Of a stretch of 64,000 nt of DNA, positions 23,253 through 36,256 are shown piece after piece. The notes beneath the pieces are model-generated. The model was not told the origin of the DNA. It did no database searches and saw only the letters and a program-made list of their open reading frames with translations. The position numbers and the translations under genes were made by a program. The DNA is from Antedon mediterranea (lineage: Eukaryota; Echinodermata; Crinoidea; Comatulida; Antedonidae), in assembly GCF_964355755.1 (NCBI RefSeq), contig NC_092670.1, positions 11,405,201 to 11,469,200 of the forward strand. Direction: 5' to 3'. How positions within the stretch are numbered: the first letter of the stretch is position 1; each line of letters starts with the position of its first letter.

Positions 23253-24576
23253 CAGGGGCGCAGCCAGGAAAGAATTAAAGGGGGGGTCAACCAATATGTG
23301 AGTATTTTGCGAGCGAAGCGAGCAACCATGGGCTGGGGGCCAGGGGGCCGCCAAAGGCCCCCGGTTGGGGTCCAGGGGGCGAAGCCCCCTGGAAGCTTTG
23401 GCGGTCTAGGGCAATCTAGATCATTTGAATCGGTTTACGCACACACAAATATGACAATGTTAACACTAATAAACTGAAACAAAGAAAACAAAAAACAACT
23501 CTCATTTTCATTACAGAACATTTTTATATTCCAGGCTGCCACAGACAAACACTTTTTTTCTTGCTTGTTTGTTGATTTGTTTAGAGAGGCTGTAAACTCA
23601 GAGGAGGAATTATTTGAATTCCTCCCTTTTCACCAATACAAAAGTTGCATGAAATGAACGTAGAGATGCAAAAGTTTGAAAAAAGAAATTAGAATGATAG
23701 CATGGAGGGAGTGATATTATTAAATGAGAACCGTAATGTTAGAGTTCATACACTGTGCAAGTCCAAGAAGCTATCTTGGTTCCGTGTGTATGTGAGACGC
23801 TTATCATACCCAGTACATACAATATTTTGTTTAAAAATATACCTATTTTGTTCGAATGTATAGTATAGGTGATAGCTTATACATAATTGTAATAACTAAC
23901 TTCTAAATTATTATCATACATTTTACGTTAGTTACTATAAGGGCGCTCTTGACATCGCGTGATGCATCTTTAAACATAAGTTTGGAACATTCTTCTTGGC
24001 TTGGAGACAGAATTCGCGAATGACATTCTCTGTATTAATGTTCATGTTAAAGTGTATGTTCATGAGGCACAGTCCCGAAAGCTGCTCATAAGACATGTGA
24101 TTTCCCAAACAGGTTTTCGTTCTCCATAAAGTCGAAAAACTCCGCTCAGTTTAAGCAGACGTTACGGGCATAGGCCTACGCGATTAGAAGAAGTGCACGC
24201 ACATTCGGGAACACATTTGGATCCGCTAATTTTACACAGTCGCTTCCATCACTGAAGCTCGGAATGAAGATGTTCGTGTCTTGGCAGATCATCGTACCAA
24301 ATTCAAGTTCCTTGAAGACTTCTTCAACATTACACTTCACTATAGACTCGGGTGCTACGCCAAATATTTTAAAGCATGGCCTGTTATCGGCAGAAAAACG
24401 GGTTTTTAACTCGGTTTGTAATCAAGAAGTTGATTTGGTAATACTGCTCGGTAGTAATCTTCCACAGTATCTCCAGGATGATTTGATCTGTATTGTTGTC
24501 TCATGTTTTTATTTATTTTTTCTAAAAAAAAGGTGGGGTCAGGACCCCCGTGACCCCCCCACTGGCTGCGCCCCTG
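23253..24576 (-). mobile_element. Decayed hAT-superfamily DNA transposon with terminal inverted repeats
   Basis: The ends are perfect inverted repeats CAGGGGCGCAGCCAG (left at 23253, right ending at 24576), the CAGGGGCG type common in hAT elements. A GGCTT direct repeat touches both ends, but a clean 8-bp target duplication is not visible. The left end carries a GC-rich, partly palindromic segment (23320-23400), unlike the AT-rich surroundings. The minus strand encodes a broken transposase. Confidence 0.8.
23935..24480 (-). pseudogene. hAT transposase relic (ZMYM/THAP-linked hAT type), C-terminal half
   Basis: Read on the minus strand in shifting frames, the segment gives GDTVEDYYRA..LLDY, then RPCFKIFGVAPESI, then FSTLWRTKTCLGNHMS, and finally YEQLSGLCLMNIHFN with NVIREFC. 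The last two match the hATC dimerisation region (ERSFS.LRR.KTYLR..M...RL..L.LM.IH). Several stops and frame changes show that it is not functional. It lies inside the hAT terminal repeats. Confidence 0.75.
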
Positions 24577-26328
24577 GGCTTCGTCAAACACAACTCACTT
24601 TTGTTTTTCATTATATTTCATATACTTGCTTGATGTTAGCATCATGTCTGATAGAAATCCGTATGAGTACCTTAGGCTTATCTACTACGCGTTGTTTTTG
24701 GAAGTTCTGGGCTATTGCTGTAATAGTGGTCTACAGCATGTGTCCCGATGGCAGGCACGCGTAGTACGTGTACATCCATAAAACATCAATAAAAAAATAA
24801 CATTAAAGACATATATATGCAAGTCAACCATAATTTCTTCAATGGTTTAGAGCAGTTAACAAAATTTAGGGTGTTGTGAAAGCAACCTATATACCTATAC
24901 ACTCTGAAATCCAGGCCTATCACAACTAAGAGCGAATGGGCGAGAATACAGCGGAACTATGTGGTAAAGCGCATTTGAACATATTCATGCAAAGTGTGCT
25001 ATATTTATATGTGGTAGTAGTAATATTATTATTATTCTATCTTGATACGATCTGTATCGAACTGTTTATTGCATTTTCGTTGTCCTTGTCCTCATTCAGT
25101 CTTTGTTTCGTCGTGTTTCATCCATGTTTACCACTTTGTTTTATGATGCAAAAGATATTGTGTGTTTTTTTTCCTTTCTGGTATCAAGACTCTAAAGCCC
25201 ATAAGTGGCTTATTTGTTTTCTGGCACAAGCAATTTTTATATCTAATTTAAATTCTAATATACTGTATTACTTTATTTGTATTGTGTGCATACAATATAT
25301 AAAAATACACTATGAATATACAATTTACTTTTATTAACGTAAGTAATGTCTATTTTTTTTTTATACTGTTGAGTGACAAGAAAACCTATTCGGCATAGCA
25401 TGCCGGCGTACCATAGCATGCCGGCGTACCATACCATATCAATAATACAGTCTCTATACTTTTAAATGATAAACATAAGCAATTGTACTGTCTACACGCG
25501 AGGCAATAATTAATTTTGTATTAAGGGCTTATTCACTTTGGACACTAATCAAACCAACATCAATTTAATATAATCATGAACATTGATTGCTTTACAAGCT
25601 CATCATCAATGATAATAAAAATACAAATCTTAATCTATTATTATTGCCGCCCTTGTATACAATCTGCGAAACTGAATTAGTAAGTAGTATTATGCGCATC
25701 ATATTAATATATGTATTGTTGCTTTTCGGCGAATCAGTAATTAATTAACTGAATTGTGGACTTTATTATATTTACTTGTCGGCGGTATACTAAAACAGTA
25801 ATGGTTCGTAAACCAATTAGGTATTATATTATAACGTCTGATAGACCTCCACATTTGTTTGTGTTTGTCGCTTGACAAAAAAAATTATTCCCTCACCTCT
25901 AAGCCGGCAATATCTGTATAATAGTTGAGGTGCATTAAAACAAGGCCAACAACCATAATTCGCGTGCTAAAACGCATAGTGATACCGGACCGACAGACAG
26001 AACGACAGACCGACAGACCGAACGACATAGTGAGGAGAGTGGGAAAGGTGACGTAAACGTAACACTTGTACTACGTTTTATAACGGATTTGAATATCTAT
26101 CAATAATAATCTATAACTATTGATGTATTGGACGAATGACGTAATGGTAGATCAGTTGAGCCGATTCTGCATAAATGCTCCCTATAGTCTCTTGAAATTA
26201 ACGCCGTTCTTAATGTGGTCATTTGGTCAGCAATATAAATCAAATCATGTATAAATACAAATAATTCAAAACATGTACTGTGCAACAATTTGTATAAACT
26301 AAGTTTCATCATTCTTGTCAGCGACTTA
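24577..26328. other. Gene-free stretch
   Basis: The 133-codon frame at 24936-25337 is hydrophobic because the strand is T-rich, and it shows no domain. A 20-bp repeat (CATAGCATGCCGGCGTAC) occurs twice at 25394-25432. A GACCGACAGA-type repeat sits at 25986-26022. Confidence 0.4.
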
Positions 26329-26435
26329 ATGCCAATTTACACAGACGCTCGGTAACGGTAATAAACATATAGAATCTATGTTACAAGCTACGCGGTTTTC
26401 CGCTTATCGTTACCACTCGTCTGTGTAAATTGGCC
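26329..26435. mobile_element. Family B MITE copy (short)
   Basis: GCCAATTTACACAGACGCTC and CTCGTCTGTGTAAATTGGCC form the ends. TTA lies at 26326-26328 and 26436-26438, the latter shared with the next element. Confidence 0.7.
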
Positions 26436-26438
26436 TTA

Positions 26439-26618
26439 AAGCGTGGTTCCCACTAGCGACGCAACACAAGGACGTAACGCAACGCAAGTGAATTGACCAA
26501 TCACAAGCGATGGCTTATTCGCTTGTGATTGCTAACTGTCTATAACTTCGCTTGTCATTGGTTAAAACGCTTGCGTTGCGTTTACGTCCTTGCGTTATGT
26601 TCTAGTGGGAACCAAGCA
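26439..26618. mobile_element. Family A MITE copy (well preserved, long subtype)
   Basis: AGCGTGGTTCCCACTAGCGA is mirrored by TTCTAGTGGGAACCAAGC. The interior inverted arms contain GACGTAACGCAACGCAAG and CGCTTGCGTTGCGTTTACGT. TTA flanks it at 26436-26438 and 26619-26621. It is nearly identical in plan to 58167-58344. Confidence 0.8.
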
Positions 26619-27044
26619 TTACGCGACCACAACGAATACCGCGAACTTCTGCTTTAACGACGCGTCACGCCTCATTCAAAATGAGTTTTCCTTATTTTTT
26701 TTCTTAATTCGCGAAAGACGATTCATTTTAATGAAAAGATTCTAATAAGATATTGTAAAAGAATAAATAACAAAATCCGATCACCACAATCCCAGTTATC
26801 ATATATCATTGAGGTATAAAATAAATAAATTTAGACCTCCATATACAGAATAATATACAACATAATTATGATACAAAATAGTAATTACTATTATTATTAG
26901 TCAGATGATAGGCATATACAATCGGATAATTGTACCATTCTTAAAAGTGATGACGAATTGCAATATAAAGCATCATATTTTCCGCTTTGTGTGTTGTCGT
27001 TAAGATAAGATAAATCATAATTATACGTATATAGGGTTTGTGTC

Positions 27045-27345
27045 ATTCCGATAAGGTACGTCGTAATTACGCTTCGTTAGTTGGGGTTACGACAAAATAA
27101 GTCGTAATTACGCTTTGTATGTCGACGACAATACGGCAACATAAGTCGTAATTACGCTTTGTATGTCGTTGTTACGGAAATATAAGTCGTAATTACGCTT
27201 TCCATGTCGTGGTTACGGCAAGATAAGTCGTAATTACGTTTTGTATGTCGACGGCATTACGGCAAGATAAGTCCTAATTACACTTTGCATGTCGTGGTTA
27301 CGGCAAGATAAGTTGTAATTACGCTATGTATGCCGTCATTAGGAA
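27045..27345. repeat. About 42-bp tandem array with CGTAATTACG palindrome
   Basis: Around seven units of the form ATAAGTCGTAATTACGCTTT followed by GTATGTCGTGGTTACGGCAA, with variants. The core CGTAATTACG is a 10-bp perfect palindrome containing TAATTA. Confidence 0.8.
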
Positions 27346-28831
27346 ACTTATTTCATATCGTTTAATAAACGTACTAATTACGCTTAAAGTTGTAATTACG
27401 AGAAAATAATTCAAAAATAGGACAAATCTTAATTAAAATCACAGTACGGCCTATAATATTTTTAAAAGATATTGAGTTGGTGTTATGTTATCATTGCGGC
27501 ATGCGTATTTACTGATAAAACACGTAAAACCATTAAGAGTAACCACTGAGATGCTCAATTTACGAACTACGTACGTCGTAATTATGAGGTATTACGACAT
27601 AACGATTTGGTAATTCTACTAAAAATATAACATATTCGTTAATTGTTACTAATAGCCCTTCGAAAACTGCAAATACATGTTGAGCAAGGTGACTCAATGC
27701 GCCAATGGCTTTCTATGACATATGAAGCCATGTAGTAAAAATGAAATGGCAATTTTGTATCAATATTTATTACAAGAAGAGTTGTTTAATGTTACTTTTT
27801 AAATCCATCCGATGATATATGTGAGTTTTTCGTATTTGGTCGTAACCTTTGGCGACTCAGCCAAAGGTTGATGAGAGCACTGTGGATAATATTAACTTCC
27901 AAAATGATGTATGTAGTTAAGTATTTTAATTAATATACAATTGGTTATTTAGAAGATTTAACAACAAAAAAAAGAATTTTAAGAAGTAAATACTTACGTA
28001 TTTTTATTTTCTGAATTACTAAACATTTAATAATTCAGAAAACAAAAATACTAAATGAATGCTAATGTTTACCAATTATATGATACAATTATGATATCAA
28101 TAAGGGAAAAACAGAAAATAATGAAAAAGAGGTAGAACATGTTTAGAAATTATGTAATGAAACATTGAATGAATAAAGGTGGTGGCGAACCACAACAGAT
28201 AAGAAACAACTTCCAAAATGAAGAACATTATAATATTTTGATAATACCATAGGCCTAATGATAATTTTGATAATGGACATGAAATAATGTAAACAAAATC
28301 ATGAAGGTTATTATCGAGGGAGATCATCTCCATCTACATAACAAATTTAATAGCAGCACAATGGGTTGGTCACGTTTATGTAATAGATTGATTGATAGGC
28401 CAAAAATTACTACTCAATCTTTGAATCTGTATTTGTATCTGTATCCGTAACGTCAGTCACCATCAATGATGGATGAACAAAACAGATTTCTTTATTTAAA
28501 ATAATAAGAATGTTGTCAATAAAGATGGTCAGCTAGTTTTTGGTTTTTCATCCCAAACGATGATTTGTTTGAATTCCTCCCTTTCATAATACATAGGGCT
28601 AGACCCAAGTCTTTAGTTATTTCGAGGCTTTTCGATGTTTGTCTGAACCACCTGAAATTGGGCCTGATATACAAGCTCAAATAGTATACGTATGAAACGT
28701 TATATGTGCCAAAACATTTATAAATATTAAGTCAAAACTCCGTCTGGAACACAGACTAATACATTATAGGCCTACACCAATTAATTTGAAACGATAAATA
28801 TGAGGAAATATGGGAGAAATAAGAAAATGCC

Positions 28832-28914
28832 GTCCCAACCAAGATTCGAACATGAAACCTTCTACTTAGTATGGAGCCGTCCTAACTATTAAACCACATG
28901 GAGTTTTCATTTGT
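28832..28914 (-). repeat. tRNA-like relic (Glu-type boxes)
   Basis: The minus strand has A-box-like ATGTGGTTTAATAGTTAGGA and B-box-like CATGTTCGAATCTTGG at tRNA spacing, but no good anticodon stem. It is probably a SINE head. Confidence 0.35.
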
Positions 28915-29792
28915 TCAAATTCGATTAGATAGCGACGCTTTAAAGCTCAGGTAAAGGCATGAATTTTAAATATAATATTTGGTTAATTGTACATAAATCA
29001 AATATTTGTAACAGAAATCAAGATGAAAAAAACATGAATTTCCCTTAATATGGCCAAATACAAAATTTTGCAAAATTCTTCCATAAAAACCAGGAAGACC
29101 TTTTTTCAGTAGTTAGGTAGTTAACCTAATGTAATAACATGTCTTGTGACTCCCTAGAAGGTGAAAAAAGATGGTGGATATACGGTGGATAATTTTTGCT
29201 ATAGCATGAAAATAAAAATTTGAAGTTGAATAAAAATTCCAGAAATGTAATATTCAAGTTATATTACCTATACTTAGTCATCTGAAAAAATGTTTTACCA
29301 CACTGTTTATTTTTCGTAGCTTTTTAAAATGCCTCTCTATTTACAAAATTTGTGTACAAAAGAATAGAGATTTTACTGTGTAATTTGAACTATCCCCCCA
29401 CTGATAAGAAAGTGCTTATTTTTAACAAGCTCGTGTAACACAAATAAAATCCCCAAAATTATGAAATATAGGGGAAACTATAGATCGATAATTATTCGAA
29501 GGTATAATCAATAGAATTTTTTTGCCCGCACCTGGCCTTTAACACACTCGGCGTCGACGATATAAATTATCAGGCAAAGACTACAAATTATTAAACGCCC
29601 GGTAATATACTGAATATTAATTGATTAATTAATTTAGAAACGATAAACATGAGGACATCTGTGAGAAGGAGAAAACAATTTCAATGCACCAGATTCTATG
29701 TGCCGTATGAATACAAATGGCCGGCTGTATACCAGAGACAATGTGTAACATGATTGTCATGCCTGTATTATGTTTAGGGAATGGGTTGTATG

Positions 29793-29860
29793 TAATGATA
29801 CTGACGTGTGACACGGATGTGACAATGTATCATAGAATTTGTCTATGATAGTGTACAAAT
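29793..29860. repeat. Dispersed repeat related to 21448-21520
   Basis: ATGATACTGACGTGTGACAC and GATGTGACAATGTATCATAG. Confidence 0.35.
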
Positions 29861-30274
29861 TATATAAACAGTACTGAGAATTGGCTATAGAATTTGAAAA
29901 TATAGTTCAACATATATAGGATAAGAAATTAATATCTGTTTTTACTGTTATCTGGGGAAATCATCGATCGGTCTGAATCAATAGTGTCATCGGTTTCAGT
30001 ATTTCAAGATTTTGTTGCACATTGAGTTTCAATGTCAATATTCCATATCTATAGAGAGCTGTTACATTACAAAGCTAGATCATGATAAATCAAAACATAT
30101 GCTATTACGTGACATATTCAACCAACCTGGGCCCAGAGGCAAACGCAACACGACGGAGAGGACATGAACAAACATTGAAATGCTAAATGAGTGTAATATT
30201 ACCTGCTTAAGTTATCAGTATTTTGAATTTACAGATTAGAAATGTTAGCCTGTTTATGTCTATTGTCCAAATAA

Positions 30275-30400
30275 TAATAATGTATTCAATTCATTTCAAT
30301 TCAATTTCTTTTATTTCGGAAATTTCATCCATATCAACAAACGTGAAAACAGAAAAAGAAAATTCGCTATAAGCTTAAATATTATACGTATTATGTAACA
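30275..30400 (-). mobile_element. LINE 3' tail, minus strand
   Basis: The minus strand ends in CCGAAATAAAAGAAATTGAA and TTGAAATGAATTGAATAC. The same tail type as at 12108. Confidence 0.4.
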
Positions 30401-30772
30401 TTTTTCCAAAATAAATTTGCTGACCCATCCATTAATTTGTTCGTTCTTAGTAAAAACTACTATACGCACTTCAGCTATCAATAGTTCATTATAACACAAA
30501 CTTTAGCTAATAATATTCATTTTGCATTGAATCTAAAAAGTGTTATTTTTATAGTCGAATTGATGGGATGATAATTAAGTCGTCAAATACTTGTTAACAG
30601 TTCTTCTCTAATTATTATGAGTTTGATATGTGTCATTTGGCACATCTAATCGGCATTTCATAAGCTCATTATTTTTGTAGGAAGGAAAGTCATGGTGATA
30701 TAACAGTCATGCTTCTCAATTCATTTACACACCTTCTATTTTACTAACGGTCCTCAACTGATTGTTGTTTAA

Positions 30773-30905
30773 AGCTCTGTCTACACTATCAAAATTTAAA
30801 AAAGTGTGCCCAAATATGGTAGTGAGATATGGCAAATATGGTAGTGATATGACATCATGGTTTCCATATGGGCACATCATATTATTTGTTTGGTAATGTA
30901 GAATA
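30773..30905. mobile_element. Family C MITE copy
   Basis: AGCTCTGTCTACACTATCAA, GTGTGCCCAAATATGGTAGT, ATATGACATCATGGTTTCCA and TGGGCACATCATATTATTTG occur in the family order. The right end is eroded. Confidence 0.55.
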
Positions 30906-31132
30906 TTATTCATCTAACCATCTATCGTCCATTATTACGCCTATTTCATTATAGTCTTCTCGATTTCGTATTTATTTAATCTGATTATTAATTTTACTTG
31001 AAAATAATGATTCAGGTACATCTTGCTGTTTACAAATTGTTTTTTTTTTCGCATGATAACGTTTACAACTTTTAAATCAAAGTTCAGATTTGTCTTGCAA
31101 ATATATTGTTCAAGGTAAAAGCAATGTGGCGC

Positions 31133-31597
31133 TGTATTTAGGAATTTGTCTGGTTTACTGTTCAAATTACGTCATTTGCCGAGATACATTGGATAATAGG
31201 CTGTCTGTCTTATACTAACCATAACACACGTCATATATTATATGTGAGGCTGTATTTAGAAATTTTTCTGGTGACTGTTCGAATTACGTCCTTTGCCGAG
31301 ATACATGTATACTAGGCTGTCTATCTTATACTAATAACACATGTCACAATGTTACAGTTGATGTGATGATGAATTTAGGGATATTCCTGGTATACTGTTC
31401 AAATTACGTCATTTGCCAAGATAAATGTAGGCCTATACTAGGCTGTCTATCTTATACTAACCAAAAACACACGTCACAATGTTATATTTGACGCTGTATT
31501 TAGGAATTTGCCGGGTGACTGTTCGAATTACGTCATTTGCCGAGATACATTGGATAATAGGCTGCCTATTTAACCAATAACATACATCACTTAGGAA
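31133..31597. repeat. About 118-bp tandem array (four copies)
   Basis: Each unit has CTGTTCAAATTACGTCATTT, GCCGAGATACAT, TAGGCTGTCTATCTTATACT and ends CTGTATTTAGGAATT. Copies diverge by about a tenth, judged by eye. Confidence 0.8.
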
Positions 31598-31828
31598 TCG
31601 AGAACACCGAGAACTATCGTACAAGTACAAAGGTTAATGCAAGTACAAGATTGAGTTCGTAATAATACACATCATCCATTATTTTTCCTCTTTGGTTGTT
31701 AAATGAGAAAATCGTAGTAACCATTAGTAAAGCTGAAATAGACCCAGCTAAAACGGAAACACGATCTTTCATCTATTAATAGATAGGCACTTGGATTAAG
31801 TGCTGCTATGCCAACGGTGATCGTCCTT

Positions 31829-32232
31829 ATATCTTGCTTGATGATGTTTCTCATCGGGAAATATTTACTTTTTTACTTGATTCAATTTAGAGCGTCGACT
31901 TATGTCGTCTGTTGTATAGGCCTGCGTCGTGTAGGCTCAGCGAACAATATTATCTATCTTCCGTTTATCGTCTTGAATTAATTGTGATGCTATTCGAATG
32001 ATATTTCTTATATCTTGCTTGATGTTTCTCATCGCGAAATATTTATTTTTTACTTGACTCAATTCAGAGCGTCGACTTATGTCGTCTGTTGTATAGGCCT
32101 GTGTCGTGTAGGCTCAGCGAACAATATTATCCGTCTTCCGTTTACCATCTTGAATTAATAAAGTGGTGCTATTCGAATAATATTTCTTATATCTTGCTTG
32201 ATGTTTCTAATTGCGTAGTATTTACTTTCTCA
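31829..32232. repeat. About 177-bp tandem array (2.3 copies)
   Basis: Units start TATATCTTGCTTGATG and contain GAGCGTCGACTTATGTCGTC and GTGTAGGCTCAGCGAACAAT. Confidence 0.8.
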
Positions 32233-32589
32233 GCTTTTGAGATTAAAAGTCATTCTATGAATGTTTATACGCTTTCCAAACGTATGCAAAATGACTTTTC
32301 GACTCGACAGCTGTGTGGTCTAGTGGCGCAACATGACTAAGGTCGTTATTTAGACTTTTATGCCAAGTTGTTACGTCCCATACGATTGATCTTTAGGGTC
32401 TAATTATTACTGTTGAATTTCTTGGACTGTGAACTTTTACCGGATTTTTTCAAATCTAGATATAAGTCGAACCAAAAGAAGAACTACACAAAGATAATAA
32501 TAATGACCAATCAATAATGCGTGTCTTTAATTGATGTTGCAAGAAACATGACGTTTACGTGTGGGCTTTAATAAGATATACCTATATGT

Positions 32590-32750
32590 TATGCACTGTC
32601 TATCAAACTTTGTGTGACAACAAAATGTGATATGCTCATATATGGACATGATGATGTTATATCACTACCATATTTGAGCATGTCACTAATATTTGAGCAC
32701 ATCACACATTTTTTTTTGTCAAACCAGTTTGATAGTGTAGACATGGCTTT
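32590..32750. mobile_element. Family C MITE copy
   Basis: CTATCAAACTTTGTGTGACA at the left and CCAGTTTGATAGTGTAGACA at the right, with TATGGACATGATGATGTTAT between. Open frames on both strands are palindrome by-products. Confidence 0.65.
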
Positions 32751-34300
32751 TAGTTTAAAGCAGGTTAAGATGTCTCCGTATATTTTATGTGTTACTAAAA
32801 CTCTTAGCATGGGAAACGTATTAAATTGTTAATTAAATTAATTACTACTATTAACCAACAATGTATGTAAGTGAGGATGAAGTGTAAAAGTGGCAAGGCT
32901 GGTTGTGGTTGGGTAATGACTAGCTGACACAGAAGGAAGTGTTTAAACTCCTTCTGAAAGAGGAAAGAATCTGTGTAAAAGTGTCACTTTCATCTATCAT
33001 AGCGGTTTCAAAGGCTCGGGTAACTAAAGTTGTGAACAGTGTATCGTAGTAGCACACAATTAGGCCTACAGAAACACATTATCGTACCCCCAGCTACGAC
33101 GGTAAAATGATATCGGGCCTAACTACGATCGTTACAAAAATACTAATGAATGACATCAAAGAGTAATCGTACCGTTAACGATTCTATAACAGAACAACTG
33201 ATTTAATGTTTAGCCGATAAAACATACATCTATTCGATTTCAAGCATTAACCGAGTAATTCAGTCAAAATGGAGTCATTTAGCCTGATCTCGTTCATTGA
33301 ACATAAAAGCTTAAAGAGATTCAATACAGGGGAGTATTTCACGTTGTTACTATGTTGAAGTTAACTGGTTGCCATGGTCGGTCGATCAGATGGTGCAATC
33401 ACAAGTTTAAGTTTCGTTGAAACATTATTATTTTCATAATAAAGCGCTCAGAAACTACATTAAAGATACACATAACTCGAGATTTTAATAAGCCTTTGTG
33501 ACGTCATCAATGAATCGATTCTCTTGAAAATAAATAGACATGGTCTATAGGTATATAGCTATTTAATTTCAGAAAAATCATAATGTTATCGTGCAGGCAT
33601 TTACAACTTGTAACATACTGTCAAACGCAATTGCTTTAAGTGTACACATTTTTCCAATTAATAGGCTGTACGCTGGGTCGCAAATAGAGGTTCTTTTCAT
33701 GGGAAAAGGAACAAAATTCTTTATTAATTCTATCAAATTTTTGTTTTGTTTCCTAGCCTTCTGAAGCGCAGTGTTCGAGCCCGGTAACAGTTGATACAAC
33801 TTAAACTTCACACCGGCGTAAGTCCGGTTTCATTAAGTGACGTGTCCGCCCTCTATTCATCACCCTAACCACTTTATACACAATCACCTGCAGTTGATGT
33901 AGGCTACTACTACTACAATAAGTTTAGAACAATATTGAATTGGGTCAAAGGAAATACCATTTTTACAGATGTGTGAAATATATTAGTTCATTTGCAAACA
34001 TCACAGTAAATCATGCATGAACAGACTTGCAGAGAACCGTTTATATTGCAATCAATTTCCGTTTTTCTGTTGATGTATTGATTGTGTCAACTGGTGGTAA
34101 ACGGGAATGCAAATCTTGTCACCTCCTCGAGAGTTAACTACTAAAATTAGAGTTTGCAGCAAGATTAGGTATAGGCCTATGATTAAACCAAACCATCTTT
34201 TCTAAATAATCTCTCTAAACACGCCAAAATCGATGGGTTTCGAACCGAGGGTTCTGTCCATTCAGCCAATCTGAAGAAAGGAATTAAAATTGATATCTCT

Positions 34301-34414
34301 TATTGTTACGTAACCAAGTTGATCAATCACAAACGACAGTATTCGGACGATCCATCTCGTAGTGATTGGATACATTCTGACGTCCGTGCGTTGTGTAGGG
34401 TGAACAAGCTTTAG
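34301..34414. repeat. Family A fragment (eroded)
   Basis: ACCAAGTTGATCAATCACAA, GACGATCCATCTCGTAGTG and CTGACGTCCGTGCGTTGTG retain the family layout without clear ends. Confidence 0.35.
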
Positions 34415-34796
34415 TTTGAACAGTTCGTTCTTCAACACTATACACGATTTTTAAACTGACCAATGGACTTTCTACGGCCGCCTACAGTGCTTACAGACTA
34501 TGCTTGTTGTTGATCGAAGGGTGAGGTCTCCTCCTGGAATTTACCAAGGAGTACGTAATCTTGTAATTCATGAATAAAAATAATAAAATGCTGCGTTATT
34601 AGCGTAAAATCAAGAAATATCGTTGTGTCGCGACAGTTTAAAAAAAAAGAAGTTCATCTTGTATAATTACTAGTATCAAGATTCTTGCAATACAGCTGCA
34701 CATAATTATACAACAATTTGTAGTTCTAAATTTTCTATCTTAAATTATATAAAACACATTGTTTTCTTGCTAAGTAACAATATTCATAACATAAAA

Positions 34797-34816
34797 GGGT
34801 TAGGGTTAGGGTTATT
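34797..34816. repeat. Short interstitial telomere-like repeat
   Basis: Three units of TTAGGG. Too short to indicate a chromosome end. Confidence 0.5.
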
Positions 34817-36256
34817 AAAAGTACAATAAGTTATTTTCAATAAATCTGGTACAAACAAGGCGGAAGTGTGGTAATTTTAGATGAAAATATTCAAGTAAAT
34901 CCATGATCCAAATAATTTTTGTTTTACAGTTTGTATAAGGAAGCTATAACAATTTTTTTATAAATAATTTGCTGCTTAATTGGTTCGTTTAAAAGAAAAA
35001 TGAAACAAGCTCGGATAAGCTAGGATTACTAGGAAATAAGGTAGGCCAGTACTAAGAAAACATTCTGTTCTAAAGGTTATTCAATATGATTGCAAAACTG
35101 ACTGCAATACAAGGAACTTTAAGATGTTATGTCGAATCATAATCTTGGTGAAATAGCTCATACATAAAACTGGTCTGATTATAAGGTTTTCTTCTAATAA
35201 ATCAGCTTTAAGAAATGTACAATTTTGTTTCATCTTTGAGAAAAATGACAGCAATTTTGAAGTATATTTACCATCTTGAATATTTAAAAGTTTATTGTTT
35301 AAACATCTCCAGCGATAGTATATTTTATTGAGCATTGGTGTGGAACAACAATTTGCCATATTGAGAGAAAACGGCAATTTTATTAAATGTAAATTATTTT
35401 TCTTCATCTTCCTTTTTTCTACATTTGTTATATGTTCTTCAGATGGGTCTTAGGAAGTAGCTACAACAAAAATAAATTGTGTTCTAATTTTGTCTAGATC
35501 AAACCGTAGTTTGACCGGACTATAAATGCAAACGCTAACAAAAGTTAATCTGTGCGTAATGGCACAACGTGTGAGAACGTTATATACGAAAATATTATGA
35601 ACCATTTATAATGCAAAAGAAGTGCACTTGAGAACATTTCCGCGAGTAATGGGCAATGGAGTTATAAAGGATTTGGACTTAAACGCATTAGTCTAACATA
35701 AGTATAGGACCTTTAGTAAGATATTTTGTGTGCCTTAATTGTAAACATGCGTGTATTCAGTAAATATTCGAGGCTATAACAGAATAAAATGTAAACACAA
35801 AGGTTGAAAAGTCAATCAGGTTTTAATTAAAATATATTATCTGGCAAGAATAAAAATAATTGTTTTATTAGAGCTAAGCGGGCAAACATTATTCGATAGT
35901 GTTCAACACTCCGTATTGTGTGCACGGCACGCTTAAACGTGTCGTCATGCACGTTAAAGGCAAATGTTAATAGGAAGAACGTGAATTTTTCACACAACAA
36001 TGAAACTCGTAAAAATCGAAAAACAATCATATTGATACCTATATGGTAGTGACTGACCGAAGGAACAACAAACCGACGGACTGAACAATTGAAAATTCAA
36101 ATATGAAAATATTTAAAGAATAACTGGATATACAGCACTGGGAATCGGGTGGTTACATTTACTTATTCTTTCTGTTTCTGTTTCTCAGCTCCTTAAAGTT
36201 GAAGTGTCCCAAAAGAGGGATTCTACTGTACACATAATATGTATTGGTAGTAGACT

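Larger units (their letters stand above)
27346..30274. other. Gene-free stretch with tRNA-like and dispersed repeats
   Basis: A near palindrome at 27975-28045 (AAATACTTACGTATTTTTAT against ACAAAAATACTAAATG) was seen. Otherwise only the short features listed separately. Confidence 0.4.
32751..36256. other. Gene-free stretch
   Basis: Minus frames at 33578-33811 and 35081-35407 (108 codons, WRCLNNKLLNIQDGKY) have no recognised domain. The second might be a retroelement fragment. Confidence 0.35.

Noticed and set aside
23208-23477. 89-codon Gly/Pro/Arg-rich frame
   Set aside because: It translates the GC-rich left end of the hAT element.
24936-25337. 133-codon plus-strand frame, hydrophobic
   Set aside because: T-rich strand composition explains the hydrophobicity. 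No domain, no splice context and no codon bias.
34797-34816. TTAGGG repeats as a telomere
   Set aside because: Only three units, with unique sequence on both sides.
35081-35407. 108-codon minus-strand frame
   Set aside because: No recognised domain. It may be a retroelement fragment, but I could not identify a motif.
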